64,000 nt of DNA, from positions 8,170,001-8,234,000 of the forward strand of contig NZ_CP050440.1 in NCBI RefSeq assembly GCF_011769525.1, given 5' to 3'. A program made the translations under genes and the position numbers. Of the stretch, positions 9,048-17,088 are shown one piece after another. The stretch comes from Tolypothrix sp. PCC 7910 (GTDB lineage Bacteria; Cyanobacteriota; Cyanobacteriia; Cyanobacteriales; Nostocaceae). The first letter of the stretch is position 1. Each line of letters starts with the position of its first letter. A model generated the notes under the pieces. The model did not search any database. It saw only the letters and a program-made list of their open reading frames with translations, and was not told the origin of the DNA.

Positions 9048-9713
9048 ATGTCAACGCGAACTATTGGACTGAATGAACAACTCTACAGTTATTTGCTATC
9101 AGTTTCCCTACGAGAACCAGAAATTCTCCAGAGATTACGCCAAGAAACAGCCAGCCATCCTAGCGGGAATATGCAAATTTCTCCCGAACAAGGACAGTTT
9201 ATGAGATTGCTAGTGCAATTAATTGGCGCGAAGAAAACCTTGGAAGTTGGCGTATTTACGGGTTATAGTTCGCTTTCGGTAGCCTTGGCGCTTCCGGCTG
9301 ATGGTAAGATTATCGCCTGTGATGTCAGCGAAGAATATACTGCGATCGCGCGGCTTTATTGGCAAGAAGCAGGAGTGGTTGATAAAATCGACCTGCGATT
9401 AGCACCAGCTTTAGTAACTTTAGATCAGTTGTTAGCTACTGGACAAGCTAATACCTTTGATTTTGCTTTTATTGATGCTGATAAAGTCAATTATGACGGC
9501 TATTACGAGCGCGCTTTACAATTGATCCGTCCGGGGGGATTGATTGCGATCGATAATGTTTTATGGTCAGGAACAGTTGCCAATCCAGAAATTCAAGATG
9601 AAAGTACCCAAGCTATACGTATCCTCAATCAAAAGTTACGCGACGACGAACGGGTAACACTTTCTCTGCTTCCTATTGGTGATGGCTTAACTTTAGCACT
9701 CAAAAGATATTAG
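9048..9713 (+). CDS. Class I SAM-dependent O-methyltransferase (CCoAOMT-like, methyltransf_3)
   Basis: A 221-aa O-methyltransferase of the caffeoyl-CoA/catechol type. It has QGQFMRLLVQLIGAKKTLEVGVFTGYSSL (SAM-binding motif I, residues ~55-78), KIIACDVSEEY (motif II acidic residue), FDFAFIDADKVNYDGYYERAL with the metal-binding Asp pair, and GGLIAIDNVLWSG with the third metal ligand. Such enzymes methylate vicinal hydroxyls of small phenolics using Mg2+. The physiological substrate here is unknown. It is a single gene that ends in an inverted repeat shared with the convergent neighbour. Confidence 0.88.
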   Translation: MSTRTIGLNEQLYSYLLSVSLREPEILQRLRQETASHPSGNMQISPEQGQFMRLLVQLIGAKKTLEVGVFTGYSSLSVALALPADGKIIACDVSEEYTAIARLYWQEAGVVDKIDLRLAPALVTLDQLLATGQANTFDFAFIDADKVNYDGYYERALQLIRPGGLIAIDNVLWSGTVANPEIQDESTQAIRILNQKLRDDERVTLSLLPIGDGLTLALKRY

Positions 9714-9744
9714 AAAAAAGCAAACTTTAATTATCTATTTTTGT

Positions 9745-9802
9745 AATTTATTAGGGTGTGGTACTGCTGAGGGAATAGCAGCATAAACCACCCTAATAAA
9801 TT
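9745..9802. terminator. Bidirectional terminator-like hairpin between convergent genes
   Basis: Perfect 14-bp arms AATTTATTAGGGTG (9745-9758) and CACCCTAATAAATT (9789-9802) enclose an inner CTGCT...AGCAG stem. It lies between the stop of the O-methyltransferase gene and the stop of the minus-strand gene at 9803, so it probably terminates both. Confidence 0.7.
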
Positions 9803-10012
9803 TTAGGTTTCCTGTTCGAGCAACAAAATATAAGGCCACATCAAAGCTTGGATGAAACAAACAAACATTGAAACTAAATTTGCTGCCCAAACTATCGGAA
9901 AATTTGTATACTCGTAGATTTCGCGCAGTTTATTTCTGAGTTGTAGCCATTGGATAATCGTACCTAAAGTATAAGAAATAGCGGCAATAAATAGCCAAAT
10001 GGACATATGCAT
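9803..10012 (-). CDS. Small membrane protein, function unknown
   Basis: A 69-aa protein with two hydrophobic helices, residues ~5-22 (IWLFIAAISYTLGTIIQW) and ~40-64 (VWAANLVSMFVCFIQALMWPYILL), and a short charged linker (LRNKLREIYEYTNF). It is followed directly by the bidirectional terminator. Starts at M1 or M3 are both possible. Nothing points to a specific function. Coding status rests on the compact two-helix composition and sensible placement. Confidence 0.5.
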   Translation of the reverse strand: MHMSIWLFIAAISYTLGTIIQWLQLRNKLREIYEYTNFPIVWAANLVSMFVCFIQALMWPYILLLEQET

Positions 10013-10694
10013 AATGTTACCTACCTAACAGTAGACATGGAAATATAAAAACTCTGACTTACTAAGTTAAAGTGTCAAATCTCAGATGCCATCAACGATT
10101 TTGCACCTAGATTGCTGTAATTACATTTAGTATTACCACAAATATCACGTAAAATCTGTTAGACACCACCTCCTCTAGAATTAAAAAGAGAGGTTTATTT
10201 ATATTTCGTCAGATAGTACTTGATTCTTCAATGAACTACAACAGCTATTGAGCTAATTTTGAAAGGGAGAGCCTATAAGAATCCTAAATTTTTCCTAAAA
10301 TTTATTCTTATTTTTTAATTTCTACGTCATTGGCAGTAGTTGGCAATTAACCAGACTACATTAATCAGAAAAAATGTAGCTTTTACAACAATTTAATAAC
10401 TTCCTCATCTACAATAATCCTAGTTGATTTTTGAACATATACTTAGGGTGTGTTGCCTTATAGCGCAACGCAACGCATTCTATACCTGGGTGCGTTACAA
10501 TTCATGATCACGCACTCTACAGATACTGAGATTTTTTCAATAAAAAAATCGGATAATTAATTTCACTGAATTTAATTTGGTGTGAGTAAGGATTACAACA
10601 ATCATGTATTATCTAGAGAGTATCTTCTATGACTACTAACTCCCAAGCTTAAAAGTTGCGTTATTTATTTAACACTTGAGTTTTTAGGTTTTTT
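10013..10694. other. 682-bp intergenic region, no gene seen
   Basis: AT-rich DNA without a convincing reading frame. It contains one dispersed repeat (10446-10500: GGGTGTGTTG ... AGCGCAACGCAACGC ... GGGTGCGTTACAA) related to those at 361, 24023 and 26149. The promoter of the J-domain gene probably lies in the last 150 bp; no clear -35/-10 pair stands out. Confidence 0.5.
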
Positions 10695-11756
10695 ATGCCG
10701 CGAACAACCTCATCTAAATCTCACTCAGTTAAAGCTACACCATTAGCTCTCTCGGAGTTACATATCTACTTAGATGCGCTAGAAAAAGAACATCAATCGT
10801 TATTAAAACAGATTAAGCGCAAGCGCACAGAACTAAAAAATTTTGTAGAAAAAATGCGCTCTTTAGCTACTGAGATATTTCATAGAGCATCTCCCAAATT
10901 ACAACAAATGACAGACATAGATCGGGAAATTCATGCTCTATTTGATGAAATATTTACTAAGAGAAAGTTAGGTAAACAAAGCTTAAAAAATATTAAATTA
11001 GTTTACCGTAATCTCCAGTTAGCAGGAGTCATCAGTCCCAAAATAGAAACAAAACTAGAAGATACAGAGCTAGATGAACTATTTGAAAATTTAAGACAAG
11101 ATGTTGATTTTGAAGAAGAAAGTGCTGAAAGTCACGATCAACATCGAGCAAGACAACCAGAATGGGGAGATAATTCTGCAACTAGAAAAGATGAATCTCG
11201 AAAAATTAGGCAAACATTTCTGAAATTGGCTGAAATATTTCATCCTGATAAGGTAACAGACAGCGAGACGCAGATGTACCATACAGAAATTATGAAAGAA
11301 ATTAATAAAGCTTACCAAGAAGGAGATTTAGCCAGACTGTTAGAAATTGAAAAACAGCATGAATTAGGAGAAGCTATTGATAATAATAGTGAGGATGATT
11401 TAACTAGAAGATGTAAGACACTAGAACAACAAAATCAAATTTTAAAAAATCAATATGAGGATTTAAAACGAGAACTACGTCAGGCGAAACATACTCCAGA
11501 AGGGGCGATGGTTAAGGATCATCGCAAAGCTGCGAAAGCAGGTATGGACTCTATTTCATATATGTTAGATGAAATAGAAGCTCAAATGAATATAGTTACA
11601 GAAATCCGGGATTTTGTTAAAGATTTTAAGGAACAAAAAATCACAATTCAAGATTTTCTTAATGGCCCGGGGATTTTACATGATTTGAACCAAGAAATTA
11701 TGGCAGATATTCTAGAGCAAATGCTATCAGAATTACATGGTGTTGGGAGATTTTAA
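10695..11756 (+). CDS. J-domain protein with coiled coils
   Basis: A 353-aa protein with an unusual layout for a DnaJ homologue. Residues ~20-80 are a charged helical region (LEKEHQSLLKQIKRKRTELKNFVEKM). The J domain sits in the middle, with the diagnostic HPD at 183-185 (RQTFLKLAEIFHPDKVTDSETQMYHTEIMKEINKAYQEGDLARLLEIE). A second coiled coil follows at ~230-260 (RRCKTLEQQNQILKNQYEDLKRELRQA). There is no G/F region or zinc finger, so it would be a class III J protein that stimulates an Hsp70 on a specific client. The client is unknown. It is a single gene with weak ribosome-binding sequence. Confidence 0.8.
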   Translation: MPRTTSSKSHSVKATPLALSELHIYLDALEKEHQSLLKQIKRKRTELKNFVEKMRSLATEIFHRASPKLQQMTDIDREIHALFDEIFTKRKLGKQSLKNIKLVYRNLQLAGVISPKIETKLEDTELDELFENLRQDVDFEEESAESHDQHRARQPEWGDNSATRKDESRKIRQTFLKLAEIFHPDKVTDSETQMYHTEIMKEINKAYQEGDLARLLEIEKQHELGEAIDNNSEDDLTRRCKTLEQQNQILKNQYEDLKRELRQAKHTPEGAMVKDHRKAAKAGMDSISYMLDEIEAQMNIVTEIRDFVKDFKEQKITIQDFLNGPGILHDLNQEIMADILEQMLSELHGVGRF

Positions 11757-12390
11757 AATAGACATAAGTAGATTGGCGAAATTAAAGATAACTGGCTGAG
11801 GTTATCATTGGTCATTGGTCATTGGTCATTGGTCATTGGTCATTGGTCATTAGTCATTGGTAAGGATTTTAAACATATTTACGTTTATTTTTACCGACTT
11901 ACTTACTTTTAGGAATTTTTACTAAGATTAAACCTTTGCCGAGGAATCGGTAGTGTAATCATAAACTCTGCATCTGCACTTGTTAAGCTGATACGCACCT
12001 AAATCAAATATTCTGGCGTTATGACTGTCAAGGGTCAAAAGTCAAGAGTCAAAGGCTAGCTTGGACTTTTGACTCTTGAACGCCAGTTACTACCCTGCGG
12101 GAACGCTTTCAGCGAACAAGTCGGCAAAGCCGCCCAACGCACTGGCTCCTTTTGACAACCTGAGTGCGAAATATACAATTTAAATGCGTAACAGCTTATT
12201 TGTCTCCATTTTTGCGCTCCCGCTTTGGGTGGGTCACAAGGGGGAGCCAGTGCAGTAGAAGGGTTAAAAGATAATCGCGCAAGTGGTATCAGGGTATCAA
12301 CCTTCTCTCGGATTGAAAGTACGGATACGGGTTCTGCAAAGCACTACAGCAAACCTGCAGGGTAGTTTGAATTTTAAATTACTCGGAGGG
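11757..12390. other. Intergenic region rich in repeats, no gene seen
   Basis: Holds an STRR of (TCATTGG)n at 11804-11861; an inverted repeat around GTCAAGAGTCAAAGG ... GACTTTTGACTCTTGA at about 12040-12080; and GC-rich palindromic debris (CCCTGCGGGAACGC, CACTGGCTCC) around 12090-12150 that resembles mobile intergenic repeats of cyanobacteria. A related AGCCAGTGC piece occurs near 12245. I see no reading frame. Confidence 0.55.
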
Positions 12391-12391
12391 G

Positions 12392-12447
12392 TTGACATTG
12401 TGGACTAGTACATTTAACCTAGTAGTTAATTAACTGCGCGGTTAAAT
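12392..12447 (+). promoter_or_regulatory. Promoter and symmetric operator of the arsR-SRPBCC operon
   Basis: A TTGACA hexamer at 12392-12397 and TAACCT at 12415-12420 are spaced by 17 bp, an ideal sigma-70-type promoter. Over the -10 and the expected start lies a 36-bp symmetric element at 12412-12447: ATTTAACC, 4 bp, AGTTAATTAACT, 4 bp, GGTTAAAT. The outer arms and the central dodecamer are both perfect palindromes about the same centre. Placement over the -10 suggests repression by the adjacent ArsR-type regulator (autoregulation); the binding partner is inferred. Confidence 0.75.
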
Positions 12448-12460
12448 ACTTCCAATCTAA

Positions 12461-12811
12461 ATGTCCACCGATCAATTGAGCGTCACCTTTGCCGCCCTTG
12501 CCGATCCGACTCGGCGAGCAATCCTGGCTCATCTTGCTAACGGCGAAGCATCGGTAACTGAGTTAGCCCAACCCTTTGAGATGAGCCTACCTGCCATTTC
12601 TAAACATCTCAAGGTGCTGGAGCGTGCGGGATTAATCGCACGGGGTCGAGAGGCTCAGTGGCGGCCCTGTCGATTAGAAGCACAAACGCTCAAGGAAGCA
12701 GCAGATTGGATTGAGCAATATCGCCAATTCTGGGAACAGAATTTGGATCGTCTAGACGAGTATTTACAACAATTGCAAGCAGAGGACAACAAACGCGATC
12801 GCGAATCATAA
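12461..12811 (+). CDS. ArsR-family winged-helix transcriptional regulator
   Basis: A 116-aa winged-helix repressor: LSVTFAALADPTRRAILAHLANGEASVTELAQPFEMSLPAISKHLKVLERAGLI is the classical ArsR DNA-binding core, and GREAQWRPCRLEAQTLKEAADWIEQYRQFWEQNLDRLDEYL the C-terminal helix. The metal-site ELCVCDL motif of ArsR/SmtB is absent, so it is not a metal sensor. It belongs to the subgroup routinely paired with SRPBCC (AHSA1) proteins, as here. The next gene follows after 29 bp with an AGGAG site. The symmetric operator immediately upstream suggests autorepression. The inducing ligand is unknown. Confidence 0.9.
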   Translation: MSTDQLSVTFAALADPTRRAILAHLANGEASVTELAQPFEMSLPAISKHLKVLERAGLIARGREAQWRPCRLEAQTLKEAADWIEQYRQFWEQNLDRLDEYLQQLQAEDNKRDRES

Positions 12812-12840
12812 ACTGCGTTCCCTTCTTCAGGAGAAACAAG

Positions 12841-13824
12841 ATGTTGAAACAAAATGACTCCACATCCACTCAGTCCGAACGCGAGATTATCATTACCCGT
12901 ATCTTCAATGCACCGCGAGAACTTGTATTTCAGGCATGGACAGACCCAAAACACATTGTCCAATGGTGGGGGCCAAAAGGCTTTACAACTCGTGTAACTG
13001 AACTAGATTTGCGTCCCGGCGGTCAATCGCGATATGTCATGGTTGGCCCCGATGGCACAGAGTACCCTGTCAAAGGTGTTTTCTTTGAAATCGTGCCTCC
13101 TGAACGGATTGTCAGCAGCGATGAATTTGACGAAGGTTTTGAGCAACTAATCAACGGAGATTTGCCACAAGGAATCGTCATGACAGTAGTGTTTGAAGAT
13201 TTGGAAGGCAAGACTAAACTGACTCTTCAAATTCGTCATGCAACCGAAAGCGATCGCCGCAAGCATGAAGAGATGGGTGTGGTTGCTGGGTGGAATTCCA
13301 GTTTCGACTGTCTCGACGAATTCCTGGCTAAGCAAGCCAAACAGCAACAGAATGGTTTTGCTGTCACGTTGCCATCAGATACAGAAATCTTGATTACTCG
13401 CATCTTTAATGCCCCACGCAGACTTGTGTTTGAAGCTTGGACTCAGCCCGAACATGTTAAGCGCTGGTTTGGGGGTTGTAGCAGTATGACAATCACAGTT
13501 TGCGAAATTGACCTGCGCGTCGGAGGTGCTTGGCGCTATGTCTTACATGACCCTAAAAACAGCACTGAACACGCATTTTCAGGAGAGTATCGTGAGATTG
13601 CGCCACCAGAACGATTGGTAACTACCGAAATATATGAACCAGTCCCCAATAGCGACCATCTCAATACCCTCACTCTGAATGAAGTAGGTGGCAAAACAAC
13701 GCTGCACATCCACATCCAACACCAATCTAGAGAGCAACGGGATGGGCATCTCCAATCTGGCATGGAAGAGGGACTGAGCGAAACTCTCAACCGTCTCGAA
13801 GCACTCCTTCAATCTATAGGATGA
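12841..13824 (+). CDS. Double SRPBCC (AHSA1/Aha1-C-like) domain protein
   Basis: A 327-aa protein of two START/Bet v1-like domains in tandem. Domain 1 spans ~10-160 (EIIITRIFNAPRELVFQAWTDPKHIVQWWGPKGF ... DLRPGGQSRYVM ... EIVPPERIV) and domain 2 ~175-325 (EILITRIFNAPRRLVFEAWTQPEHVKRWFGG ... DLRVGGAWRYVL ... EIAPPERLV). Most family members are single-domain proteins of about 150 aa, so this is an internal duplication or fusion. Such proteins bind hydrophobic ligands in a helix-grip cavity and are usually co-transcribed with an ArsR regulator, as here. An AGGAG site 7 bp before the ATG supports the start. Ligand and reaction are unknown. Confidence 0.88.
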   Translation: MLKQNDSTSTQSEREIIITRIFNAPRELVFQAWTDPKHIVQWWGPKGFTTRVTELDLRPGGQSRYVMVGPDGTEYPVKGVFFEIVPPERIVSSDEFDEGFEQLINGDLPQGIVMTVVFEDLEGKTKLTLQIRHATESDRRKHEEMGVVAGWNSSFDCLDEFLAKQAKQQQNGFAVTLPSDTEILITRIFNAPRRLVFEAWTQPEHVKRWFGGCSSMTITVCEIDLRVGGAWRYVLHDPKNSTEHAFSGEYREIAPPERLVTTEIYEPVPNSDHLNTLTLNEVGGKTTLHIHIQHQSREQRDGHLQSGMEEGLSETLNRLEALLQSIG

Positions 13825-14014
13825 CAATGCTATCCCTTGTAGCTTGAGTTTGGGGTAAGGGTGAAAGCTTCTTGCTTTGCAACTGTGCACGAAACAACTG
13901 GGCCTGGTTTGATTAATAATGAGCGAACTAGTAGCGCTTTTCCTTCCAGCAGGGCTGAATCTTGCGGCTTTCCCGTGAACTTAGTACCAGGCTTAATGTA
14001 TCGACAGCCCTGCT

Positions 14015-14791
14015 TTACACAGCCGCGATCGCACAAACTTGTAAACCAACTGGTGTATGAATAATTACAGATTCCACGCCGAAAACTTGGGCGATCGCAT
14101 CTGGATTAAGAACGGCTTCCGGTGTACCCACATCCCAAAGTTGACCTTGCTTTAATAAAGCAATACGGGAACTATAGCGCGCGGCTAAATTTAATTCGTG
14201 TAATACTGTGACAATAGTTAATTCTTGTTGCTGATTCAAATCTTTGAGTAATTCTAATAGTTGCAATTGATAGTTAATATCTAAATAAGTTGTCGGTTCA
14301 TCTAATAATAAAACCTGTGGCTCTTGTGCCAAAGCTAAAGCTAAAAAAGCCCGTTGTCTTTCGCCACCAGAAAGCTGTTCAACCAGGCGATCGCTAAATT
14401 TTTCTAGTTGCGTTTTAGCAATAGCTGCTTCTACTTTCTGCTTATCTTTACTTGTTAATTCCCATTGCCACCAAGGTTGATGAGGTGTACGTCCTAAGCT
14501 GACTAATTGTCGCACAGTTAAGCCTACAGGTACAGTTTGTTGTTGCGGTAACAATGCCAATTTTTGGGCAACTAAATGCGGCGGTTGCGAGTGAATTTCT
14601 TTGCCATCTAGTAGTACTATTCCTTGCTGCGGCGAAAGAATGCGACTGAGTAATTTTAATAAGGTAGATTTTCCAGAACCATTAGCACCAACTAAACTTA
14701 ACCATTCTCCTGTTTGTAGTGTCAGGTTAATGTTTTGAATTATGGGATCTGAGGTGTAACCGCCAGTGAGGTTTTGTAATTCTAAAGGCAT
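14015..14791 (-). CDS. Iron-siderophore/heme-type ABC transporter ATP-binding protein (FecE/FepC-like)
   Basis: A 258-aa ATPase of the iron-chelate/B12 importer group. Walker A is GANGSGKSTLL (~residues 36-46), the Q-loop follows in LALLPQQQTV, the signature is LSGGERQRAFLALALAQ and Walker B is VLLLDEPTTYLDI, with the switch His in VTVLHELNLAARY. It powers the FecCD-type permease encoded upstream on the same strand (143 bp away, across a heptamer repeat). No periplasmic binding protein is encoded nearby. The SLH porin further along could supply the outer-membrane route, but that is context only. Whether the substrate is ferric siderophore, heme or cobalamin cannot be told. Confidence 0.88.
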   Translation of the reverse strand: MPLELQNLTGGYTSDPIIQNINLTLQTGEWLSLVGANGSGKSTLLKLLSRILSPQQGIVLLDGKEIHSQPPHLVAQKLALLPQQQTVPVGLTVRQLVSLGRTPHQPWWQWELTSKDKQKVEAAIAKTQLEKFSDRLVEQLSGGERQRAFLALALAQEPQVLLLDEPTTYLDINYQLQLLELLKDLNQQQELTIVTVLHELNLAARYSSRIALLKQGQLWDVGTPEAVLNPDAIAQVFGVESVIIHTPVGLQVCAIAAV

Positions 14792-14796
14792 AGTAT

Positions 14797-14840
14797 TAAT
14801 TGGTAATTGGTAATTGGTAATTGGTAATTGGTAATTGGTA
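14797..14840. repeat. Heptanucleotide STRR (GGTAATT)
   Basis: Six tandem 7-bp units lie between the permease and ATPase genes of the iron-type transporter. A run of CCCCAGT/CCTCATC-like sequence follows at about 14875-14940. Confidence 0.8.
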
Positions 14841-14934
14841 GCATTTGTTATTTTCTCCCATGCTTTTTCCTAGTCCCCAATCCCCATTACCCCTTATCCC
14901 CAGAGGGGGCCCCGAGTCCCTCATCCCCAGTCCC

Positions 14935-15948
14935 TCATCCCCCACTCGAACGGCGATAAAGTAACCAGATAAATAATGGTGAACCTAGTAAGGCGGTGAC
15001 TGAACCTACTGGTAATTCTATGGCTCCTAGCCGGGAGAGTAAATCGGCAAAGATGAGTAACCATGCACCAGCTAAGGCGGAAAGTGGTAAAACAAAACGA
15101 TGATCTGTACCAACAATGAGGCGCACACCGTGGGGAACCACAAGGCCGACAAAGCCGATTAAACCGCCAATGCTAACTGCACTAGCAGCAAGTAAAGTTG
15201 CAACACCACCAATTAATAAACGCGATCGCGTTAATGATACGCCCAAACCTAACGCTAAATCATCTCCCAAAGCTAAAACGTTGAGCGATCGCGCGAGGAA
15301 ACATCCGCCTAGCAATGCCACAATAATGTAAGGGCCAGCCGTGGCGATTTCTTTCCAACCTCTTCCGTTCAAGCTTCCAACTAACCAGTTAAGGGCAATT
15401 TGAATTTGACCGTCTTCTGCTACCAAAAGTAATGTACTTTGCACTGCACCAAATAAAGAACTTACCGCCACACCGCCTAAAATCAAGCGTTCTACGGCAA
15501 TTCCTGACCCTGCACGCCCCAGGAAAATTACTATAGCCGATGTAATAATTGCTCCCAACCACGCTGCTAGAGGAATCGCTGCGGGGAAGATTTGCAACAC
15601 CACCATCACGATTACAATTAACCCTGCACCAGCGGAAATCCCCAAGATAAAAGGATCGGCCAGGCTATTACGTAACATTCCTTGCAACAATGCGCCGGAC
15701 ATTCCCAAAGCTGCACCCACAATCAAAGCTGCAACAATGCGCGGGAGTCGTAAATCCCAGACAATTGTCTGCTTAACGCGTTCGTCAAAGACGTTGCCGG
15801 AGGCATCGCCTTGGTGCAGAATCGCTTGCCACAATTCGTCTAAACTCAAAGGTACTGCACCTTGAGACAAGGAAAGCACTAGCGTCACAAAGAGCGCTGA
15901 AACTAAAAGTGCGATCGCCCAAAATAGGCGGTATTTGGGGTTTGTCAT
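14935..15948 (-). CDS. FecCD-family ABC transporter permease
   Basis: A 337-aa integral membrane protein with about ten transmembrane helices. It carries FecCD/BtuC landmarks: VWDLRLPRIVAALIVGAALGMSGALLQGMLRNSLADPFILGISAGAG and, near the C-terminus, GLIGFVGLVVPHGVRLIVGTDHRFVLPLSALAGAWLLI. The gene would be read before the ATPase gene. It forms a homodimeric channel for a chelated metal or corrinoid. The substrate-binding protein usually encoded in the same operon is missing here, so it must be elsewhere or the system borrows one. The start ATG at 15948 precedes a typical signal-anchor first helix. Confidence 0.92.
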   Translation of the reverse strand: MTNPKYRLFWAIALLVSALFVTLVLSLSQGAVPLSLDELWQAILHQGDASGNVFDERVKQTIVWDLRLPRIVAALIVGAALGMSGALLQGMLRNSLADPFILGISAGAGLIVIVMVVLQIFPAAIPLAAWLGAIITSAIVIFLGRAGSGIAVERLILGGVAVSSLFGAVQSTLLLVAEDGQIQIALNWLVGSLNGRGWKEIATAGPYIIVALLGGCFLARSLNVLALGDDLALGLGVSLTRSRLLIGGVATLLAASAVSIGGLIGFVGLVVPHGVRLIVGTDHRFVLPLSALAGAWLLIFADLLSRLGAIELPVGSVTALLGSPLFIWLLYRRSSGG

Positions 15949-15997
15949 TTGTCATTTGTCATTTGTCATCCCTCTATTCTCCAATCTCTAATCCCCA

Positions 15998-17014
15998 ATG
16001 CCCAACGATTTTAAACCCAGTACCAAAGAGCTTTTCAAATTGCTTGGATGGCATGACCGACACCATTTTCGAGATGAAAATGATGAGGTTTACCGCGTTT
16101 ATGAGGTTTGCATAGAGCTTTCAAATCGCGCGTACAAAGAATATAGCGAAGAAATTTACAAGCATGGTACCTGGGCAGCAGACCAAAATCTTGTCGATGC
16201 TTTGAGAGAAGCTTTAGTGGATCATTCCACTGACTATGCTGGACACTTTCTAGCCTACACCCTACTGAAATATGGTTGTAGAAGACCTGAAACATTAGCG
16301 CAATCGCATCCCTGGCATCGTCTAATGTTTAGGTGGTATGAAGAGGGACATACGGCTACTCATATTTTGCAAATGCTGCAAGTAGCTGGAATCGTTGAGC
16401 AATGGACAGCAGAGTCTATCGAAACAATTAACTCGTGGATTCAGAACCCAGCCTTAATACTGCATGACCATATCAGCATCATTTATGAACTATTTGGGCA
16501 ACGGGTGGTCTATGCAAGCCTACGTGATATAGGTTTTGAACCCCGGCATGATGAGCTTTTCAGGGAGCTTGCTAAATCCACAAATTCTCCCATTTATCTG
16601 AATAGTATTTCACAATTCATAGAAGAAGAACAGCGGTTTAAGTCCCTAAGCGGGACAACTGAACTCTCCATGCGAAATCCTGACGGAACAACGACGCAAT
16701 TCTCAATCTCCGATCAACGCGCCGAAGGAATTGGCGTTTTTAGCGATCAGGATTCCCATTGGGTTGTGCAGTATATGCTTAATGGCGAAATGTATCAGTT
16801 TAGAGCAGATTGCAGTGGCACTTGGATGGATGTCGAGGCAGTAATTAATCACTTCAATCAGTTAATGGACAGACTCAACCGACGAGAGCAAGCCTTCCGC
16901 TTTGGCATGGGTTATCACGAAAATGGGGAATGGGGTTTTTTCATCGTTGCGGATCGTGACCGATTCCCAGAACTCGCTCGAAGACTCTATATTCCCCTGC
17001 ACCTTCCATCCTAA
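15998..17014 (+). CDS. Unknown 338-aa protein
   Basis: I do not recognise this protein. It is soluble, without signal peptide or membrane helix, and has ordinary cyanobacterial composition with well-formed secondary-structure alternation. The N-terminal ~190 residues are helical and Trp/His-rich (WHDRHHFRDENDEVYRVYE, SHPWHRLMFRWYEEG). The C-terminal half is beta-rich (ELSMRNPDGTTTQFSISDQ, VFSDQDSHWVVQYMLNGEMYQFRADC, GEWGFFIVADRDRFPELARRL). The start overlaps no other gene; an upstream AATCTCTAATCCCCA region is STRR-like and lacks a ribosome site, so the exact start is uncertain. It lies between a divergent transporter operon and a convergent porin gene, with no functional hint. Confidence 0.5.
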   Translation: MPNDFKPSTKELFKLLGWHDRHHFRDENDEVYRVYEVCIELSNRAYKEYSEEIYKHGTWAADQNLVDALREALVDHSTDYAGHFLAYTLLKYGCRRPETLAQSHPWHRLMFRWYEEGHTATHILQMLQVAGIVEQWTAESIETINSWIQNPALILHDHISIIYELFGQRVVYASLRDIGFEPRHDELFRELAKSTNSPIYLNSISQFIEEEQRFKSLSGTTELSMRNPDGTTTQFSISDQRAEGIGVFSDQDSHWVVQYMLNGEMYQFRADCSGTWMDVEAVINHFNQLMDRLNRREQAFRFGMGYHENGEWGFFIVADRDRFPELARRLYIPLHLPS

Positions 17015-17049
17015 GGTTTGTCTTTTGACAATGCAAAGTTGGTTAAATG

Positions 17050-17088
17050 CAATCCCCAATCCCCAATCCCCAATCCCCAATCCCCAAA
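17050..17088. repeat. Heptanucleotide STRR (TCCCCAA)
   Basis: Five to six tandem TCCCCAA/ATCCCCA units between two convergent genes, immediately outside the porin stop codon. Confidence 0.8.

Noticed and set aside
13861-14064. Frames on both strands between the SRPBCC gene and the iron ABC ATPase gene
   Set aside because: Short, overlapping one another on opposite strands, no family features; treated as spacer.
14015-15948. Complete iron-uptake operon
   Set aside because: No substrate-binding protein or TonB receptor gene is present beside the permease and ATPase, so completeness is not claimed.
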